Origin: an uncultured Sutterella sp.
GTDB taxonomy: Bacteria > Pseudomonadota > Gammaproteobacteria > Burkholderiales > Burkholderiaceae_F
DNA length: 18,866 bases
Reading direction: 5' to 3'
Assembly (NCBI GenBank): GCA_900767875.1
Contig: CAAGAT010000077.1
Location: forward strand, 1-18,866
Part shown: positions 6,510 to 14,096 of the stretch, in pieces
Numbering within the stretch: the stretch's first letter is position 1
Layout of the letters: each line of letters starts with the position of its first letter
The notes under the pieces: generated by a model
What the model was told of the DNA's origin: nothing
The model's input: only the letters and a program-made list of their open reading frames with translations
The model's database searches: none
Translations under genes and position numbers: made by a program

Positions 6510-9158
6510 TCAGGACAGCGCCTGCTTGGCCTTTTCCTTGAGCGCGTAGAGCTGCGCTAGCGCCTCACGCGGGGAGAGGTCGTCGACATCGAGTTCGCTC
6601 ATCTCCTGCGCAAAGGCCTTGGCCGCCTGTGCCGCCGGATCGTCGGGCGCGGGAGCATCGGCCGGGGCCTCAACGTTAAAGAGGTCGAGCTGATCGTCCT
6701 TGATGGCCGTTCTCTCCTCAATGGCGGCCATCATGGCGCGGGCGCGGCGCGTGACCGACGCCGGGATCCCGGCAAGTTCGGCCACGGCAATGCCGTAGGA
6801 CTGATTGGCCGGCCCCTCCTTGACGTCGTGCATGAACACGATCCCGCGGCCGGTTTCGCGTGCCCCGACGTGCACGTTGGCCACTTCGGGGATTTCGGCG
6901 GCCAGTTGCGTGAGCTCAAAGTAGTGCGTGGCAAAGAGCGTGTAGCTCTTGGTGTTGCATGCCAGCTCCTTGGCGATGGCCCCGGCAAGGCTCAGACCGT
7001 CGAATGTGGAGGTGCCGCGTCCGATCTCGTCCATGAGCACCAGGGAATTGGGCGTGGCCTGGTGCAGGATCGCCGCCGCTTCGGTCATCTCCACCATAAA
7101 GGTCGAGCGGCCGCGGGCCAGATCGTCCGAGGCGCCGATGCGCGTCAGAATCCGATCGATCGGGCCGATGCGCGCACTCTTGGCGGGCACAAAGCTGCCC
7201 GTGCAGGCCAAAAGGGCAATGAGCGCCACCGAACGCATATAGGTCGACTTGCCGCCCATGTTGGGGCCCGTGATCACGAGCAGTCGGCGCGAGGGCGTCA
7301 GAGTGCAGTCGTTGGGCACGTAGTGCTCGATGGCGTGCTCGACGACCGGGTGACGGGCCCCGGTGAGTTCAATGCCGGGCACCGCGCTCATTACGGGGCG
7401 CACCCAGTCGGCCGTCTCGGCATGCTTGGCAAAGGAGAGGAGCGTGTCGGCGGCCGCCACGGCACCTGCGGCATCCAAGAGAGGCTGCACAAATACCTGC
7501 AGGCGTTCGAGCAATTCTTCCCAGAGCTGCTTTTCCAGGGCCAGGGACCGGTCCTTGGCCGACAGAGCTTTGTCTTCAAAGGCCTTGAGTTCGGGCGTGA
7601 TGAAGCGCTCGACGTTTTTGAGGGTCTGGCGGCGTCGGTAGTCGTCCGGGGCGTTTTCGGCCGCGGCACGCGGAATTTCGATGTAGTAGCCCGAGACGCG
7701 GTTGTATTCGACGCGCAGCGAGGCAATGCCCGTGCGCTCGCGCTCACGCGCTTCGAGCTCGACGAGGAACTGCCCGGCGTTGTCGCGCAGGCCCCGCAGG
7801 TTGTCAAGCTCGGCGCTGGCGCCGGCGGCAATCACGCCGCCGTCACGCACGAGCGCGGCTGGCTCCTCGGCAATCCAGGTGATGAGCTCGCTTTGCAGCG
7901 TGGCGTCGATCACGCCCTGGCCCGTGAGAGTCTGCAGCAGGGGACGGCGGCAGTCGTGGCGCAGGTTGGCGAAGTCCGCGAGTTTGCCGAGGCTGTCGCG
8001 CAGGGCGGCGATTTCGCGCGGGCGAATGCTCTTGAGGGCCAAACGGGCGGCGCTGCGCTCGATGTCGGGCAAGCCGTTTACGCACGCGTCCAGGCGTTCG
8101 CGCAACTCGGCGTTGGTCAAAATCTCCGCCACGGCTTCGTGACGGGCGCGCACGAGCGAGAAGTCTCGCAGCGGGTGCTGCAGCCAGCTCAAAAGGGTAC
8201 GCGAGCCCATTGACGTGCGGCAGTGGTCGATCACGCGCATGAGCGTGGCGCCTTCGTCGCCGCGGATCGTCTCGCTGATTTCCAGGTTGCGCCGCGCCAC
8301 CGCATCGAGCGTCACGTAGGCGTTGTTTTCTTCCAGCAGCGGGGCACGCAAAAAGGGCAGGGCGTCGCACTGCGTTTGCTCGACGTAGCCGAGCACGGCG
8401 TTGATACCCGCCAGAATTTCGGGCTCGTTCTCCAGCCCTCGGGCCGAGAGGGCCTCCAAGCCGAACTTTTCCTTGACGAGGGCGGCACCGCGCTCACTGT
8501 CAAAGTGCCAGTCGGGCAGGGAGGTGAGTGGCACGCCCGCCTCCGAGAGCGTGCCCGCGTCCTTGACGGATTCGGCCAGAAGAATTTCGCCCGGCGTCAG
8601 GCGGGCGATTTCCCCAGCCAGTTCCGAGGCGGTGCACTTGGCGCAGCGAAAATCGCCGTTGGCCAGGGTGAGCCACACCAGGGCCCCGGCGGCGCCGCGG
8701 CGCTTGCCCGGCACCCAGGCCGCCAGCGGCGAGTCCTTCTTGTCGTTTAAAAGCGCCCCGTCGGTGAGCGTGCCCGGCGTGACGATGCGCACGATCTTGC
8801 GCTCGATGTTGCGGCCGGGCACCGGATCGGTCATCTGCTCGCACACGGCCACCGAGAGGCCGGCTTTCACGAGGCGCGCCAGGTACTGCTCGAGCGTGGC
8901 GGCGGGCACCCCGGCCATCGGGATGTCTTTGCCTTCGGCGTCCTTGCCGCGGCGCGTGAGCGTCAGGCCCAGCACGCGGTTGGCCTTGACCGCATCGTCA
9001 AAGAACGTTTCGTAAAAGTCGCCGAGACGGTACAAAAGCATCACGCCCGGATGCTGATCCTTGAGCGTGAGGTACTGGCGCATGATGGGGGTGTGGCCCG
9101 CATAGGGGTCGCACCCGCCCGTGCCGCCGTCTTTGGGCGGCCGAATGGACTCGGTCAT
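6510..9158 (-). CDS. mutS: DNA mismatch repair protein MutS
   Basis: Cytosolic mismatch sensor of 882 aa, slightly longer than E. coli MutS (853 aa). The N-terminal mismatch-reading motif is GDFYETF, with F48 and E50 matching the Phe-X-Glu wedge that contacts the mispaired base. Connector, core and clamp domains follow. The C-terminal ATPase has Walker A GPNMGGKST (631-639), Walker B with MDE (709-711) and the GRGTSTFDG motif. The last stretch (QLDLF, then an acidic linker and LSPREALAQLYALKEKAKQ) resembles the C-terminal tetramer helix. MutS works with MutL, which is not in the window. It starts 25 nt after the end of suhB on the same strand, so the two may be co-transcribed; its own Shine-Dalgarno is weak. 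Confidence 0.98.
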   Translation of the reverse strand: MTESIRPPKDGGTGGCDPYAGHTPIMRQYLTLKDQHPGVMLLYRLGDFYETFFDDAVKANRVLGLTLTRRGKDAEGKDIPMAGVPAATLEQYLARLVKAGLSVAVCEQMTDPVPGRNIERKIVRIVTPGTLTDGALLNDKKDSPLAAWVPGKRRGAAGALVWLTLANGDFRCAKCTASELAGEIARLTPGEILLAESVKDAGTLSEAGVPLTSLPDWHFDSERGAALVKEKFGLEALSARGLENEPEILAGINAVLGYVEQTQCDALPFLRAPLLEENNAYVTLDAVARRNLEISETIRGDEGATLMRVIDHCRTSMGSRTLLSWLQHPLRDFSLVRARHEAVAEILTNAELRERLDACVNGLPDIERSAARLALKSIRPREIAALRDSLGKLADFANLRHDCRRPLLQTLTGQGVIDATLQSELITWIAEEPAALVRDGGVIAAGASAELDNLRGLRDNAGQFLVELEARERERTGIASLRVEYNRVSGYYIEIPRAAAENAPDDYRRRQTLKNVERFITPELKAFEDKALSAKDRSLALEKQLWEELLERLQVFVQPLLDAAGAVAAADTLLSFAKHAETADWVRPVMSAVPGIELTGARHPVVEHAIEHYVPNDCTLTPSRRLLVITGPNMGGKSTYMRSVALIALLACTGSFVPAKSARIGPIDRILTRIGASDDLARGRSTFMVEMTEAAAILHQATPNSLVLMDEIGRGTSTFDGLSLAGAIAKELACNTKSYTLFATHYFELTQLAAEIPEVANVHVGARETGRGIVFMHDVKEGPANQSYGIAVAELAGIPASVTRRARAMMAAIEERTAIKDDQLDLFNVEAPADAPAPDDPAAQAAKAFAQEMSELDVDDLSPREALAQLYALKEKAKQALS

Positions 9159-9183
9159 GAGAGCTTGAGAAAAGCGGTTGCGG

Positions 9184-9981
9184 TTACTTGCCGGCGGGGG
9201 CGTCGGAGACCTTCATGAGCAGCGGCGCAAAGATCTTGGGCGTGCCCACGCAAATGCCGCCGGTCTTGAGGTAATCCTCGCCGGCCTCAAGGTCGGTCAC
9301 CAGGCCGCCCGCTTCCAGCACGATGAGAGAGCCCGCGGCCAGATCCCAGCTCTTGAGATTGGCTTCCCAGTAGGCGTCCAGACGCCCGCAGGCCACGTAG
9401 CAAAGGTCAAGGGCGGCCGAGCCGGCGCGGCGCAGACCCGCACAGGAGCGCGCCACGCTTTCGAGCTTGGGCAGGAACCCGGCGTAGTCGTCGTTGCGGC
9501 GGAAGGGGAAGCCCGTGCCGATCAGCGCCTTGGCCATGTCGATGCGGCCCGAGACGCGGATGCGGGCGTTGTTGAGGAACGCGCCGCGGCTGCGTTCGGC
9601 CGAGAAGAGCTCGTCCTTGACCGGGTCGTAGACGGCGGCGGCCATCACGCGGCCCTTGTAGGCGTAGGCGATGCTCACGGCGTAGTGCGGAAAGCCGTGC
9701 AGGAAGTTCGTGGTGCCGTCGAGCGGATCGATGTACCAGACGCCGTCGGCGCCTTCGTTGATGATCGCGCCCGATTCTTCGGCCACGATGCTGTCCTTGG
9801 GGAAGTACTGACGGATGATCGAGGTGATGCGCTCCTGCGCACCGGTGTCGACGCGGCTCACAAAATCGAACGGAGCCTTTTCGCGGGCCTCGATCGAATC
9901 GAGGTCAAGGCTTTCACGGTTGATGAAGCTGCCGGCTTTGCGGCAGGCTTGGATCGCGACTTCAAGTTGTGCGGAGGGCAT
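9184..9981 (-). CDS. suhB: Inositol-1-monophosphatase family protein SuhB
   Basis: Protein of 265 aa of the Mg2+-dependent inositol monophosphatase family. Metal-binding signatures are E68-E69-S-G and DPLDGTTNFLHG (D85, D88), plus the C-terminal SWDLAAGSLIVLEAGG. In enterobacteria SuhB also joins the rRNA transcription antitermination complex; whether that holds here is inference. The open frame extends far upstream, but I chose the ATG at 9981 because MPSAQLEVAIQACRKAG is the normal family N-terminus and the upstream part is low-complexity read-through of intergenic DNA. It is divergent from trmJ, an arrangement I recall from other Burkholderiales, and lies upstream of mutS. Confidence 0.95.
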   Translation of the reverse strand: MPSAQLEVAIQACRKAGSFINRESLDLDSIEAREKAPFDFVSRVDTGAQERITSIIRQYFPKDSIVAEESGAIINEGADGVWYIDPLDGTTNFLHGFPHYAVSIAYAYKGRVMAAAVYDPVKDELFSAERSRGAFLNNARIRVSGRIDMAKALIGTGFPFRRNDDYAGFLPKLESVARSCAGLRRAGSAALDLCYVACGRLDAYWEANLKSWDLAAGSLIVLEAGGLVTDLEAGEDYLKTGGICVGTPKIFAPLLMKVSDAPAGK

Positions 9982-10055
9982 GGATAGGCTCGAAAAAGAG
10001 TAAACGACAAAAGGGCAGTGGAAAACCGGGTTTCCGCCGCCGCTCTGTAGGGCTT

Positions 10056-10075
10056 TCCAAACGCGCGCGTTTGGA
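10056..10075. repeat. Perfect 20-bp palindrome
   Basis: A fully symmetric palindrome with half-site TCCAAACGCG and no spacer, AT-rich at the flanks and alternating CG in the middle. It lies 75 bp upstream of the suhB start, downstream of a possible -10 box on that strand. It could bind a dimeric protein or fold as a cruciform. I do not recognise it as a known operator. Confidence 0.6.
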
Positions 10076-10270
10076 GGGATGGTTAAGTGGATGCATTTTA
10101 GCAAAACGGCCTGCCGACTCGGCCCGCGGCCGGCGGTGCGGTCGGCTCTCAAAAGCCCCGCCCCAAGGCTTTTTGGCGCCGCTTTCGCTATCCTGTGCAC
10201 ACCGATCCCCGCCCACCGAGCCAAACGGCCCCCTGAAGGCGGGAGCACGCTTTGTTTTTTTCTTTTAAGC

Positions 10271-10294
10271 CGTGCGGCCCTCGTGGGCCGCACG
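10271..10294 (+). promoter_or_regulatory. Strong hairpin just before the trmJ start
   Basis: CGTGCGGCCC (10271-10280) pairs perfectly with GGGCCGCACG (10285-10294) around a TCGT loop. It ends 11 nt before the ATG at 10306 and occupies the place where a ribosome binding site should be. A T-rich run lies before it, not after it, so it is not a plus-strand terminator. On the minus strand it would be followed by A's, so it is not one there either. Confidence 0.6.
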
Positions 10295-10305
10295 CAGCAA
10301 CCGTC

Positions 10306-11166
10306 ATGGACGAAACTCTCAACCGCACGCTGCCGTCGCAAAGCGGCCGCATCAGCTTTGTGCTTGTCAGACCCAGTCACCCGGGCAACATCGGCGCGGC
10401 CGCCCGCGCCGTCAAAACGATGGGCTTTACCGACCTGCGCGTGGTCGCGCCCGTCGATGTGGCCTACCGCACGCATCCGGACGCCGTAGCCTTCTCGACG
10501 AGCTCGGTCGACGTGCTCGAAAATTCCCGGGACTATCCCACGCTCGAAGCGGCTCTGACGGATGTGGCCCTTCCCTTTGCCATGACGGGCTACAGCCGGC
10601 GCTTCGGGCCCAAGCTTGAGACGATGCGCGAAAGCGCCGAGCGCGCGGCCGTCTGGGCCGATGAAAACACCGGCCCGGGCGTGGCGTTTGTGTTCGGCTG
10701 CGAGCGCAGCGGCCTGACCAACGAAGAGGCGTGCCTGTGCCGCTTTGCCACGGCCATTCCCGCCAATCCCTTAAGCCAGAGCCTGAATCTGGCGCAGGCC
10801 GTGCAGATTGCCGCCTACGAAATGCACATGGCGCTTCTGGCGCGAGCCCACGCCGCCGGCCTTTACTCCTGGCAGGAGCGCTTTGAAAAGGATCCGGCCG
10901 CCGGCGCCGCGGCCGTCGAGGGGCTCATGCGCCACTGGGAAGAAGCGATGATCGCCTGTGGCGCGCACAAGCCCGAGGAGCCCAAAAACCTCATGGCGAT
11001 GTGCCGCTCGATCTTTTCGCGCGCCCTTCTGACGCAGTCCGAAGTCGATCTGCTACGCGGCATCTGTGCGACCATCATCTGCCCGCGTCATCTGCGGGCC
11101 GGCCGCAAGACGGGCGCCGCCGCCAAGGACGCGGGGAATACCCCTCAGAATTTCGAAGGCCACTAA
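10306..11166 (+). CDS. trmJ: tRNA 2'-O-methyltransferase TrmJ (SPOUT family)
   Basis: Protein of 286 aa that would methylate the ribose of nucleotide 32 in the anticodon loop of several tRNAs using S-adenosylmethionine. SPOUT motifs are VRPSHPGNIGAAARAVKTMG (from residue 21), FGCERSGLTNEE, and IPANPLSQSLNLAQAVQIAAYE, which forms the knotted cofactor site. The C-terminal extension ending in a Lys/Ala-rich tail is typical. E. coli TrmJ has Arg where this protein has Cys in FGCER; the effect is unknown. I chose ATG 10306, giving MDETLNR. A TTG at 10252 with GGGAG 6 nt upstream is an alternative that would read through the hairpin and add 18 residues. TrmJ acts as a dimer in the cytosol. Confidence 0.95.
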   Translation: MDETLNRTLPSQSGRISFVLVRPSHPGNIGAAARAVKTMGFTDLRVVAPVDVAYRTHPDAVAFSTSSVDVLENSRDYPTLEAALTDVALPFAMTGYSRRFGPKLETMRESAERAAVWADENTGPGVAFVFGCERSGLTNEEACLCRFATAIPANPLSQSLNLAQAVQIAAYEMHMALLARAHAAGLYSWQERFEKDPAAGAAAVEGLMRHWEEAMIACGAHKPEEPKNLMAMCRSIFSRALLTQSEVDLLRGICATIICPRHLRAGRKTGAAAKDAGNTPQNFEGH

Positions 11167-11177
11167 GCCCCCTGCGC

Positions 11178-11183
11178 TACAAT
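11178..11183 (+). promoter_or_regulatory. Possible -10 box for cysE
   Basis: TACAAT lies 83 bases upstream of the cysE start, shortly after the trmJ stop. No convincing -35 box is present at the right distance. The leader downstream can fold: AGGTG (11193-11197) pairs with CACCT (11229-11233), and GCGCG/CGCGC pair inside. Treat it as a candidate only. Confidence 0.35.
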
Positions 11184-11265
11184 CAAAAAACGAGGTGCCG
11201 ACGGCGCGCAGCGATCCGCGCACGGCGCCACCTGGAACTCACACCCCGGAAAGGACACAACGCCA

Positions 11266-11985
11266 ATGTTTGAACGCATCAAGGAAGACATGCGGACCAT
11301 TCTCGAGAAGGATCCGGCCGCTCTGAGCCCCCTGCAGGTTCTCTTTTGCTATCCGGGGTTGCACGCCCTGGCCTTTCACCGGTCGGCGCACTGGTGCTGG
11401 ATTCAGGGCTGGTACGGCTTTGCCCGTTGGGTCAGCCACGTCGGCCGTTTTTGCACCGGCATTGAAATTCACCCGGCCGCGCGCATCGGACGGCGCGTCT
11501 TCATCGACCACGGCATGGGCGTGGTGATCGGCGAGACGGCCGAAGTCGGTGACGACTGCACGATCTATCACGGCGTCACCTTGGGCGGCGTCAGTCTCGG
11601 ACGCGGCCAGAAGCGTCACCCGACCCTCGGTAAGGGCGTGGTGGTCGGCGCCGGCGCCAAGATTCTCGGCGGCTTTACCGTGGGCGACAACGCCCGCATC
11701 GGCAGCAACGCCGTCGTCGTCAAGGAAGTGGCCGAAAACGTCACGGTGGTGGGCGTGCCCGCCCGTGCGCCCAAGGAAACCCGCAAAAAGCGCGAAGAGC
11801 TGCACGATCAGTTCCTGGCCTACGGCGTGGTTCCCGGGGAAGACGATCCGTACGTGGTCAAGATCCGTCAGCTCGAGCAGCAGCTGCGTGAGCAGGCCGC
11901 GATGATCGAAGAGCTGCGCCGGCTCACCGGCCTGCAGGCCAAGCCCCGGAACAAGGGCGCCGAGGAAGACGGCCAAAACAAGTAA
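11266..11985 (+). CDS. cysE: Serine O-acetyltransferase CysE
   Basis: Cytosolic enzyme of 239 aa that acetylates L-serine with acetyl-CoA, the first step of cysteine synthesis. It has a short N-terminal helical part, then a left-handed hexapeptide-repeat domain with EIHPAARIG and IDHGMGVVIGETAEVGD (catalytic His82, matching His158 of E. coli). The closing part is VTLGG...RHPTLG, then VVGAGAKILGGFTVGDNARIGSNAVV and VPAR. It lacks the longer N-terminal domain of E. coli CysE (273 aa) and resembles the short EpsC/NifP-like group, where E67 rather than Asp precedes the HPAA motif. The C-terminal 60 residues form a charged helix, probably a coiled coil. GGAAAGGA lies 10 nt before the ATG. An intrinsic terminator follows. 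Confidence 0.96.
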   Translation: MFERIKEDMRTILEKDPAALSPLQVLFCYPGLHALAFHRSAHWCWIQGWYGFARWVSHVGRFCTGIEIHPAARIGRRVFIDHGMGVVIGETAEVGDDCTIYHGVTLGGVSLGRGQKRHPTLGKGVVVGAGAKILGGFTVGDNARIGSNAVVVKEVAENVTVVGVPARAPKETRKKREELHDQFLAYGVVPGEDDPYVVKIRQLEQQLREQAAMIEELRRLTGLQAKPRNKGAEEDGQNK

Positions 11986-12008
11986 ACGGCGCATTTTTTG
12001 CGTCGACG

Positions 12009-12036
12009 GGCCGGGATCAAAACCCCGGCCTTTTTT
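12009..12036 (+). terminator. Intrinsic terminator of cysE
   Basis: GGCCGGG (12009-12015) pairs with CCCGGCC (12024-12030) around an 8-nt loop, followed by six T's. It separates cysE from the SRP RNA gene. Confidence 0.93.
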
Positions 12037-12076
12037 GAAAAAAGAGGCGGCTCTTTCGCGCGGCGCCGAATTTCAG

Positions 12077-12082
12077 TACAAT
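12077..12082 (+). promoter_or_regulatory. -10 box of the SRP RNA gene
   Basis: TACAAT ends 6-7 nt before the predicted 5' end of the SRP RNA, exactly where a -10 box should lie. The -35 region (around 12053-12059, TTTCGC) is poor, and no TGn extension is present. Confidence 0.6.
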
Positions 12083-12088
12083 GCGCAA

Positions 12089-12192
12089 TTCGGCGGGTCC
12101 CCTCGCATAAGAGTTCTGCTAACCTGGTCAGGTCGGGAACGAAGCAGCCACGGCGGAATACTCTTAGTGCCGAGGATAAGGCTCGCCGAATT
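12089..12192 (+). ncRNA. ffs: 4.5S signal recognition particle RNA
   Basis: Short bacterial SRP RNA of about 104 nt. It binds Ffh and targets membrane proteins to the SecYEG translocon. The universal Ffh-binding apical region is present: GGTCAGGTCGGGAACGAAGC followed by AGCC (12126-12149). The two ends pair as the terminal stem, TTCGGCG near 12089 with CGCCGAA near 12184. It has no Alu domain, as expected for this group. It sits directly before dnaX, an adjacency also known in other betaproteobacteria as I recall. Ends are accurate to a few bases, since processing cannot be seen. Confidence 0.96.
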
Positions 12193-12209
12193 CATTTGTG
12201 CGCCGTCCT

Positions 12210-12215
12210 TATAAT
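12210..12215 (+). promoter_or_regulatory. -10 box of dnaX
   Basis: A perfect TATAAT lies 77 bp upstream of the dnaX start codon and directly after the SRP RNA. A matching -35 box would fall inside the 3' end of ffs and is weak (CGAATT at 17-nt spacing). Transcription would start near 12222. Confidence 0.55.
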
Positions 12216-12230
12216 TGACCGACAATCCCC

Positions 12231-12275
12231 GCCGCCGGCTCGCCCGAGCCCACCGCGGGCGGCCCGTCTTTTCTT
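12231..12275 (+). other. GC-rich hairpin between ffs and dnaX, terminator or leader structure
   Basis: GCCGCC (12231-12236) can pair with GGCGGC (12258-12263), enclosing a smaller GGCTC/GAGCC hairpin. A T-rich tail, TCTTTTCTTG, follows after 3 nt. It could be a weak terminator for the SRP RNA or a leader structure of dnaX. The stem is bulged and the tail interrupted by C's, so confidence is low. Confidence 0.3.
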
Positions 12276-12292
12276 GTTCGGTTACTCCTTTT

Positions 12293-13612
12293 ATGAGCTA
12301 TCAGGTTCTCGCCCGCAAGTGGCGCCCCCATGACTTTGACAGCATGGTCGGTCAGGAGCATGTCGTTGCGGCCTTAAAGCATGCGCTCGATGAAAATCGT
12401 CTGCATCACGCCTACCTTTTCACCGGCACGCGCGGCGTGGGCAAAACGACGCTCTCGCGCATCCTGGCCAAGTGCCTCAACTGCACGGGCGAGGACGGCA
12501 AAGGCGGCGTGACCTCGCACCCGTGCGGCAAGTGCCAAGCCTGCCGGGCCATCGACGAGGGGCGCTTCGTGGACTACATCGAGATCGATGCGGCGAGCAA
12601 CCGCAGCGTCGAGGAGATGACGCAGCTGCTCGAGCGCGCCATGTACGCGCCCTCCAACGCCCGCTACAAGGTCTACATGATCGACGAAGTGCATATGCTC
12701 ACCACGCATGCCTTCAACGCGATGCTCAAGACCCTCGAGGAGCCGCCCGAATACGTCAAGTTCATTTTGGCCACCACCGATCCGCAGAAGGTGCCCGTGA
12801 CGGTGCTCTCGCGCTGCCTGCAGTTCAATCTCAAGAACATGTCGCCGGCGGCCGTCTCGGGTCACCTGCAGTACGTGATGCGGCAGGAAGGGATTCCGGC
12901 CGAGACCGCGGCCCTCGACGTGCTCGCGCGCGCCGCCCGCGGCTCCATGCGCGACGGCCTCTCGCTGCTGGATCAGGCCATCGCCTTTTGCGCGGGCAAC
13001 GTGACGCTCGAAAAAGTGCGCGCCATGCTCGGCGTGATGGACTCTGAAGTGCTTTGTGACCTCACCGAGCTCGTGCTCGACGGCAAGGCCAAGGAAGCGC
13101 TCGATACCGCACAGCGCATTGGCCTTGAGGGCGTGAGCTACACGCAGGCCGTGCGCGACTGGGCCAGCCTCATGCACCGCATCGCCATCGTGCAGCGCAT
13201 TCCGGGCGGCGTCACCGACACCGACTCGGCCCTGCTGAGGCTGCAGCAGCTTGCCTCGCGCATGACGCCCGAGGAAGTGCAGCTCGACTATCAGATTTTG
13301 TTGCAGGCGCGCGGCGACATGGCCCAGGCCCCCGACGAGTACGCGGGCTTTACGATGGCCATTTTGCGCATGCTCGCCTTCAAGCCCGCCGGCTTTGCGC
13401 CGGGCACCAAGGTGCCCGAGAAAAAGACGGTCGAAAGCGCGCCCACCCCGGCGCCCAAGCCGGCCGCTGCGGCCAAGCCCGCCGCCGTGCCCGAAATTCC
13501 GCCCGAGATCGCCCACGTGGAGGTGCCCGCCGACATGGCCGCCCCCGTGGCCGGCGATCCGCCGCCCTGGGAGGATCAGCCCGCCCCCGGACCCGGCTCG
13601 GGAGAGCACTGA
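12293..13612 (+). CDS. dnaX: DNA polymerase III clamp-loader subunit, gamma-length DnaX (frame-broken tau)
   Basis: AAA+ ATPase of 439 aa from the replicative clamp loader. The start MSYQVLARKWRP is the canonical N-terminus. Walker A is GTRGVGKT (45-52), zinc cysteines are C64, C78, C81 and C84, Walker B is VYMIDEVHML, and sensor 1 is ATTDPQKVPVTVLSRC. Domain III, which joins subunits into the ring, is present, followed by an Ala/Pro-rich linker (PTPAPKPAAAAKPAAVPEI). The frame stops at 13612 soon after DPPPWEDQ, giving nearly the length of E. coli gamma (431 aa). The tau tail continues in the +1 frame (next entry). Skipping one base, for example in the C-run at 13584-13588, would give one protein of about 591 aa. 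Whether this is natural, programmed or an assembly error cannot be decided here. ybaB follows. Confidence 0.92.
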   Translation: MSYQVLARKWRPHDFDSMVGQEHVVAALKHALDENRLHHAYLFTGTRGVGKTTLSRILAKCLNCTGEDGKGGVTSHPCGKCQACRAIDEGRFVDYIEIDAASNRSVEEMTQLLERAMYAPSNARYKVYMIDEVHMLTTHAFNAMLKTLEEPPEYVKFILATTDPQKVPVTVLSRCLQFNLKNMSPAAVSGHLQYVMRQEGIPAETAALDVLARAARGSMRDGLSLLDQAIAFCAGNVTLEKVRAMLGVMDSEVLCDLTELVLDGKAKEALDTAQRIGLEGVSYTQAVRDWASLMHRIAIVQRIPGGVTDTDSALLRLQQLASRMTPEEVQLDYQILLQARGDMAQAPDEYAGFTMAILRMLAFKPAGFAPGTKVPEKKTVESAPTPAPKPAAAAKPAAVPEIPPEIAHVEVPADMAAPVAGDPPPWEDQPAPGPGSGEH

Positions 13613-13652
13613 GCCGGTTAGAAGACGGCACACAAGCAGGGGGCCGGCGATT

Positions 13653-14069
13653 TTGCCGCTCATCGAGATTCATCCCGACGAACTGCTTTCTAACTGGCGA
13701 AAACTCGTGTGTGCTTCGGGCCTGACGGCCCTGCCGCGTGAAGTGGCCGCGGGCAGCGTGGTGTTGCGCCTGACCGATGATCAGGTGCTACTGCGCGCGC
13801 GCAGCCGTACGCTGCTCACCCCCGAGGTGGTGCACCTCATTGAGGCGGCGATGCGGCGTCTGAAGGGCGAGCACTTCCGCGTGACGTTCGACGAGCTCGA
13901 ACACGACGGAAAATCGGCGCCGACCCTCTCGCTGTGGGAGGAGTCCGAGCGACGGGCCGCCCGTGTGGCCATGATTGAAGCTTTTAAGAGCGACCCGTAC
14001 GTGCAGGAGTGCCTGCGCGTTCTTGACGGCGAGCTCGATGAGACGACGGTTCAAAGAGCCGACAAATAA
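13653..14069 (+). CDS. dnaX: Detached tau C-terminal domain (polymerase alpha-binding), +1 frame of dnaX
   Basis: Open frame of 138 aa starting at a TTG, or continuing from dnaX if a +1 shift or indel occurs upstream. It looks like tau domain V, which tethers the clamp loader to the polymerase alpha subunit. The segment WRKLVCASGLTALPREVAAG, a beta-rich middle and the closing ARVAMIEAFKSDPYVQECLR match the pattern of betaproteobacterial and E. coli tau ends (compare E. coli ARESIIADNNIQTLRRFFDAEL). The frame is open upstream back to at least 13395, but there it reads Arg/Pro-rich sequence unlike a linker, so the true junction is probably near 13584-13612. A purine-rich AGCAGGGGG lies about 9 nt before the TTG and could support separate initiation. 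ybaB starts 27 nt later. Confidence 0.75.
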   Translation: MPLIEIHPDELLSNWRKLVCASGLTALPREVAAGSVVLRLTDDQVLLRARSRTLLTPEVVHLIEAAMRRLKGEHFRVTFDELEHDGKSAPTLSLWEESERRAARVAMIEAFKSDPYVQECLRVLDGELDETTVQRADK

Positions 14070-14096
14070 TTTTTTAACGACCGATAGGAAATCAAC

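Larger units (their letters stand above)
9982..10305. other. Divergent suhB-trmJ intergenic region
   Basis: About 324 bases that should contain promoters for both genes. Apart from the palindrome (10056-10075) and the hairpin near trmJ (10271-10294), I see a TAAAAT on the minus strand around 10098-10103 as a possible -10 box for suhB, without a good -35 box. No credible trmJ promoter stands out. Open frames crossing this region carry no family signature. Confidence 0.5.

Noticed and set aside
6828..8213. A 461-codon open frame on the plus strand inside mutS
   Set aside because: It is antisense to the conserved MutS ATPase and clamp regions, has no recognisable motif and no ribosome binding site. 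It is a product of codon bias in the real gene.
9982..10476. N-terminal extension of suhB to 430 residues
   Set aside because: The extension crosses the divergent intergenic region into trmJ on the opposite strand. The family N-terminus begins at the ATG at 9981.
13418..13429. An E. coli-like -1 slippery site (G AAA AAG) in the dnaX linker
   Set aside because: A -1 shift there would enter the wrong frame. The tau domain needs +1 or -2. The first base is G rather than A, which weakens re-pairing, and the +1-frame sequence just downstream is an unlikely Arg/Pro-rich linker.
12374..13663. A 429-codon minus-strand open frame opposite dnaX
   Set aside because: It mirrors the DnaX coding sequence and is rich in Gly, Arg and His, with no family features.
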